13,092 nt of DNA, taken from NCBI GenBank assembly GCA_031402355.1, contig JANNSG010000020.1, positions 1-13,092 on the forward strand. The letters are read 5' to 3'. Source of the stretch: JACMNW01 sp031402355 (lineage in GTDB: Bacteria > Pseudomonadota > Alphaproteobacteria > Rhodobacterales > Rhodobacteraceae). Below, piece by piece: positions 12,807 to 13,092 of this stretch; positions within the stretch are counted from its first letter, which is position 1; each line of letters begins with the position of its first letter. The position numbers and the translations under genes are program-made. The notes beneath the pieces are model-generated. The model was not told the origin of the DNA, searched no databases, and saw nothing but the letters and a program-made list of their open reading frames with translations.

Positions 12807-12882
12807 GTCGCTGGCTGTCATTCGGCCATCAAAGCCGCGTGATCATCACGAAAACCACAGCCCGAACCAGAGCTACAAAATG

Positions 12883-12913
12883 AAAAAGACGGCAGACAAG
12901 CTGCCGCCTTTTT
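12883..12913. terminator. bidirectional intrinsic terminator
   Basis: AAAAAG, one base, then CGGCAG-ACAAG-CTGCCG, one base, then CTTTTT: a perfect 6 bp GC stem with A-tract and T-tract in mirror positions, so it is a textbook terminator in either direction. It lies about 20 bases after the stop of the minus-strand small-protein gene, which it most likely serves, and upstream of the cytochrome promoter, which it insulates from read-through. Confidence 0.88.
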
Positions 12914-12931
12914 GTTGAATTGATCCGTAGA

Positions 12932-13092
12932 TCAGTTCGATGCAGCAGCTACAATCACGATCAGAAGCAGCAGCGGAACGATGATGCCACCAGCAGAAGA
13001 CGAGGTCTCAGCTGCAACAACTTCTGGCTCCATTACTGGCTCAACCAAACCACCAGCGAACACGGAGGTAGCAGCAACCGACAAAGCGGCGG
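12932..13092 (-). CDS. small exported membrane protein, 3' part
   Basis: The gene is cut by the window edge; 53 codons are visible, ending at TGA 12934-12932. The visible part begins inside a signal peptide (AALSVAATSVFAGG, cleavage likely after the second Ala-containing turn). An acidic Pro-containing stretch (VEPVMEPEVVAAE), a Ser/Gly linker (TSSSAGG) and one C-terminal hydrophobic segment (IIVPLLLLIVIVAAA) follow, ending in Ser-Asn. I recall similar short proteins in Rhodobacteraceae that are sometimes labelled 'ferrochelatase', but nothing here resembles that enzyme. The role is unknown. The steady reading frame, composition and well-placed terminator at 12883-12913 support a real gene. 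Confidence 0.75.
   Translation of the reverse strand, partial: AALSVAATSVFAGGLVEPVMEPEVVAAETSSSAGGIIVPLLLLIVIVAAASN

Overview
The window looks like an alphaproteobacterial chromosome of the Rhodobacter/Paracoccus/Roseobacter type (Rhodobacteraceae in the broad sense). The sequence is GC-rich, and the protein types (a c'-type cytochrome, a DUF1348 protein, several FMN split-barrel proteins, a small signal-peptide protein with a Ser-Ala-Gly-Gly plus hydrophobic tail) fit that group. No rRNA, tRNA or CRISPR array was seen.

Positions 1-2290 are degraded accessory DNA. An IS3-family insertion sequence on the minus strand (about 111-1548) abuts a broken gene for an FAD-dependent dimethylglycine/sarcosine dehydrogenase-like enzyme (GcvT end). 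The IS is itself riddled with short palindromic insertions. Four copies of one 36-38 bp family (611-646, 989-1024, 1132-1169, 1230-1266) and one unrelated 43 bp GC-rich palindrome (253-295) interrupt orfA and orfB. The outer arms of the four related copies differ from copy to copy but stay mostly complementary, while the centre is constant. This is the most unusual thing in the window.

Positions 2611-5042 hold three plus-strand genes: a CMD/AhpD-like protein, a secreted YHS-domain protein and a complete FabB-type ketoacyl-ACP synthase. Next comes a divergent pair, a TetR regulator (minus, 5052-5663) and a zinc-free medium-chain dehydrogenase/quinone-reductase-like enzyme (plus, 5745-6764). 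A perfect 14 bp palindrome covers the regulator's start codon.

Positions 6804-10650 form a compact six-gene minus-strand operon, in transcription order: Tat-exported MBL-fold hydrolase, DUF1348 (NTF2-like) protein, FMN split-barrel protein, 61-residue Cys-containing small protein, glutathione S-transferase-like protein, and a tandem split-barrel protein. Most junctions overlap or are a few bases long. A divergent LysR gene (10793-11719) is its likely regulator. Together this suggests inducible redox or detoxification chemistry on an unknown small molecule.

The right end holds an EamA/DMT transporter fragment truncated at both ends (11787-12317), a complete class II cytochrome c (12312-12743, minus), a strong bidirectional terminator (12883-12913) and the 3' part of a small exported membrane protein (12932 to the window edge, minus).
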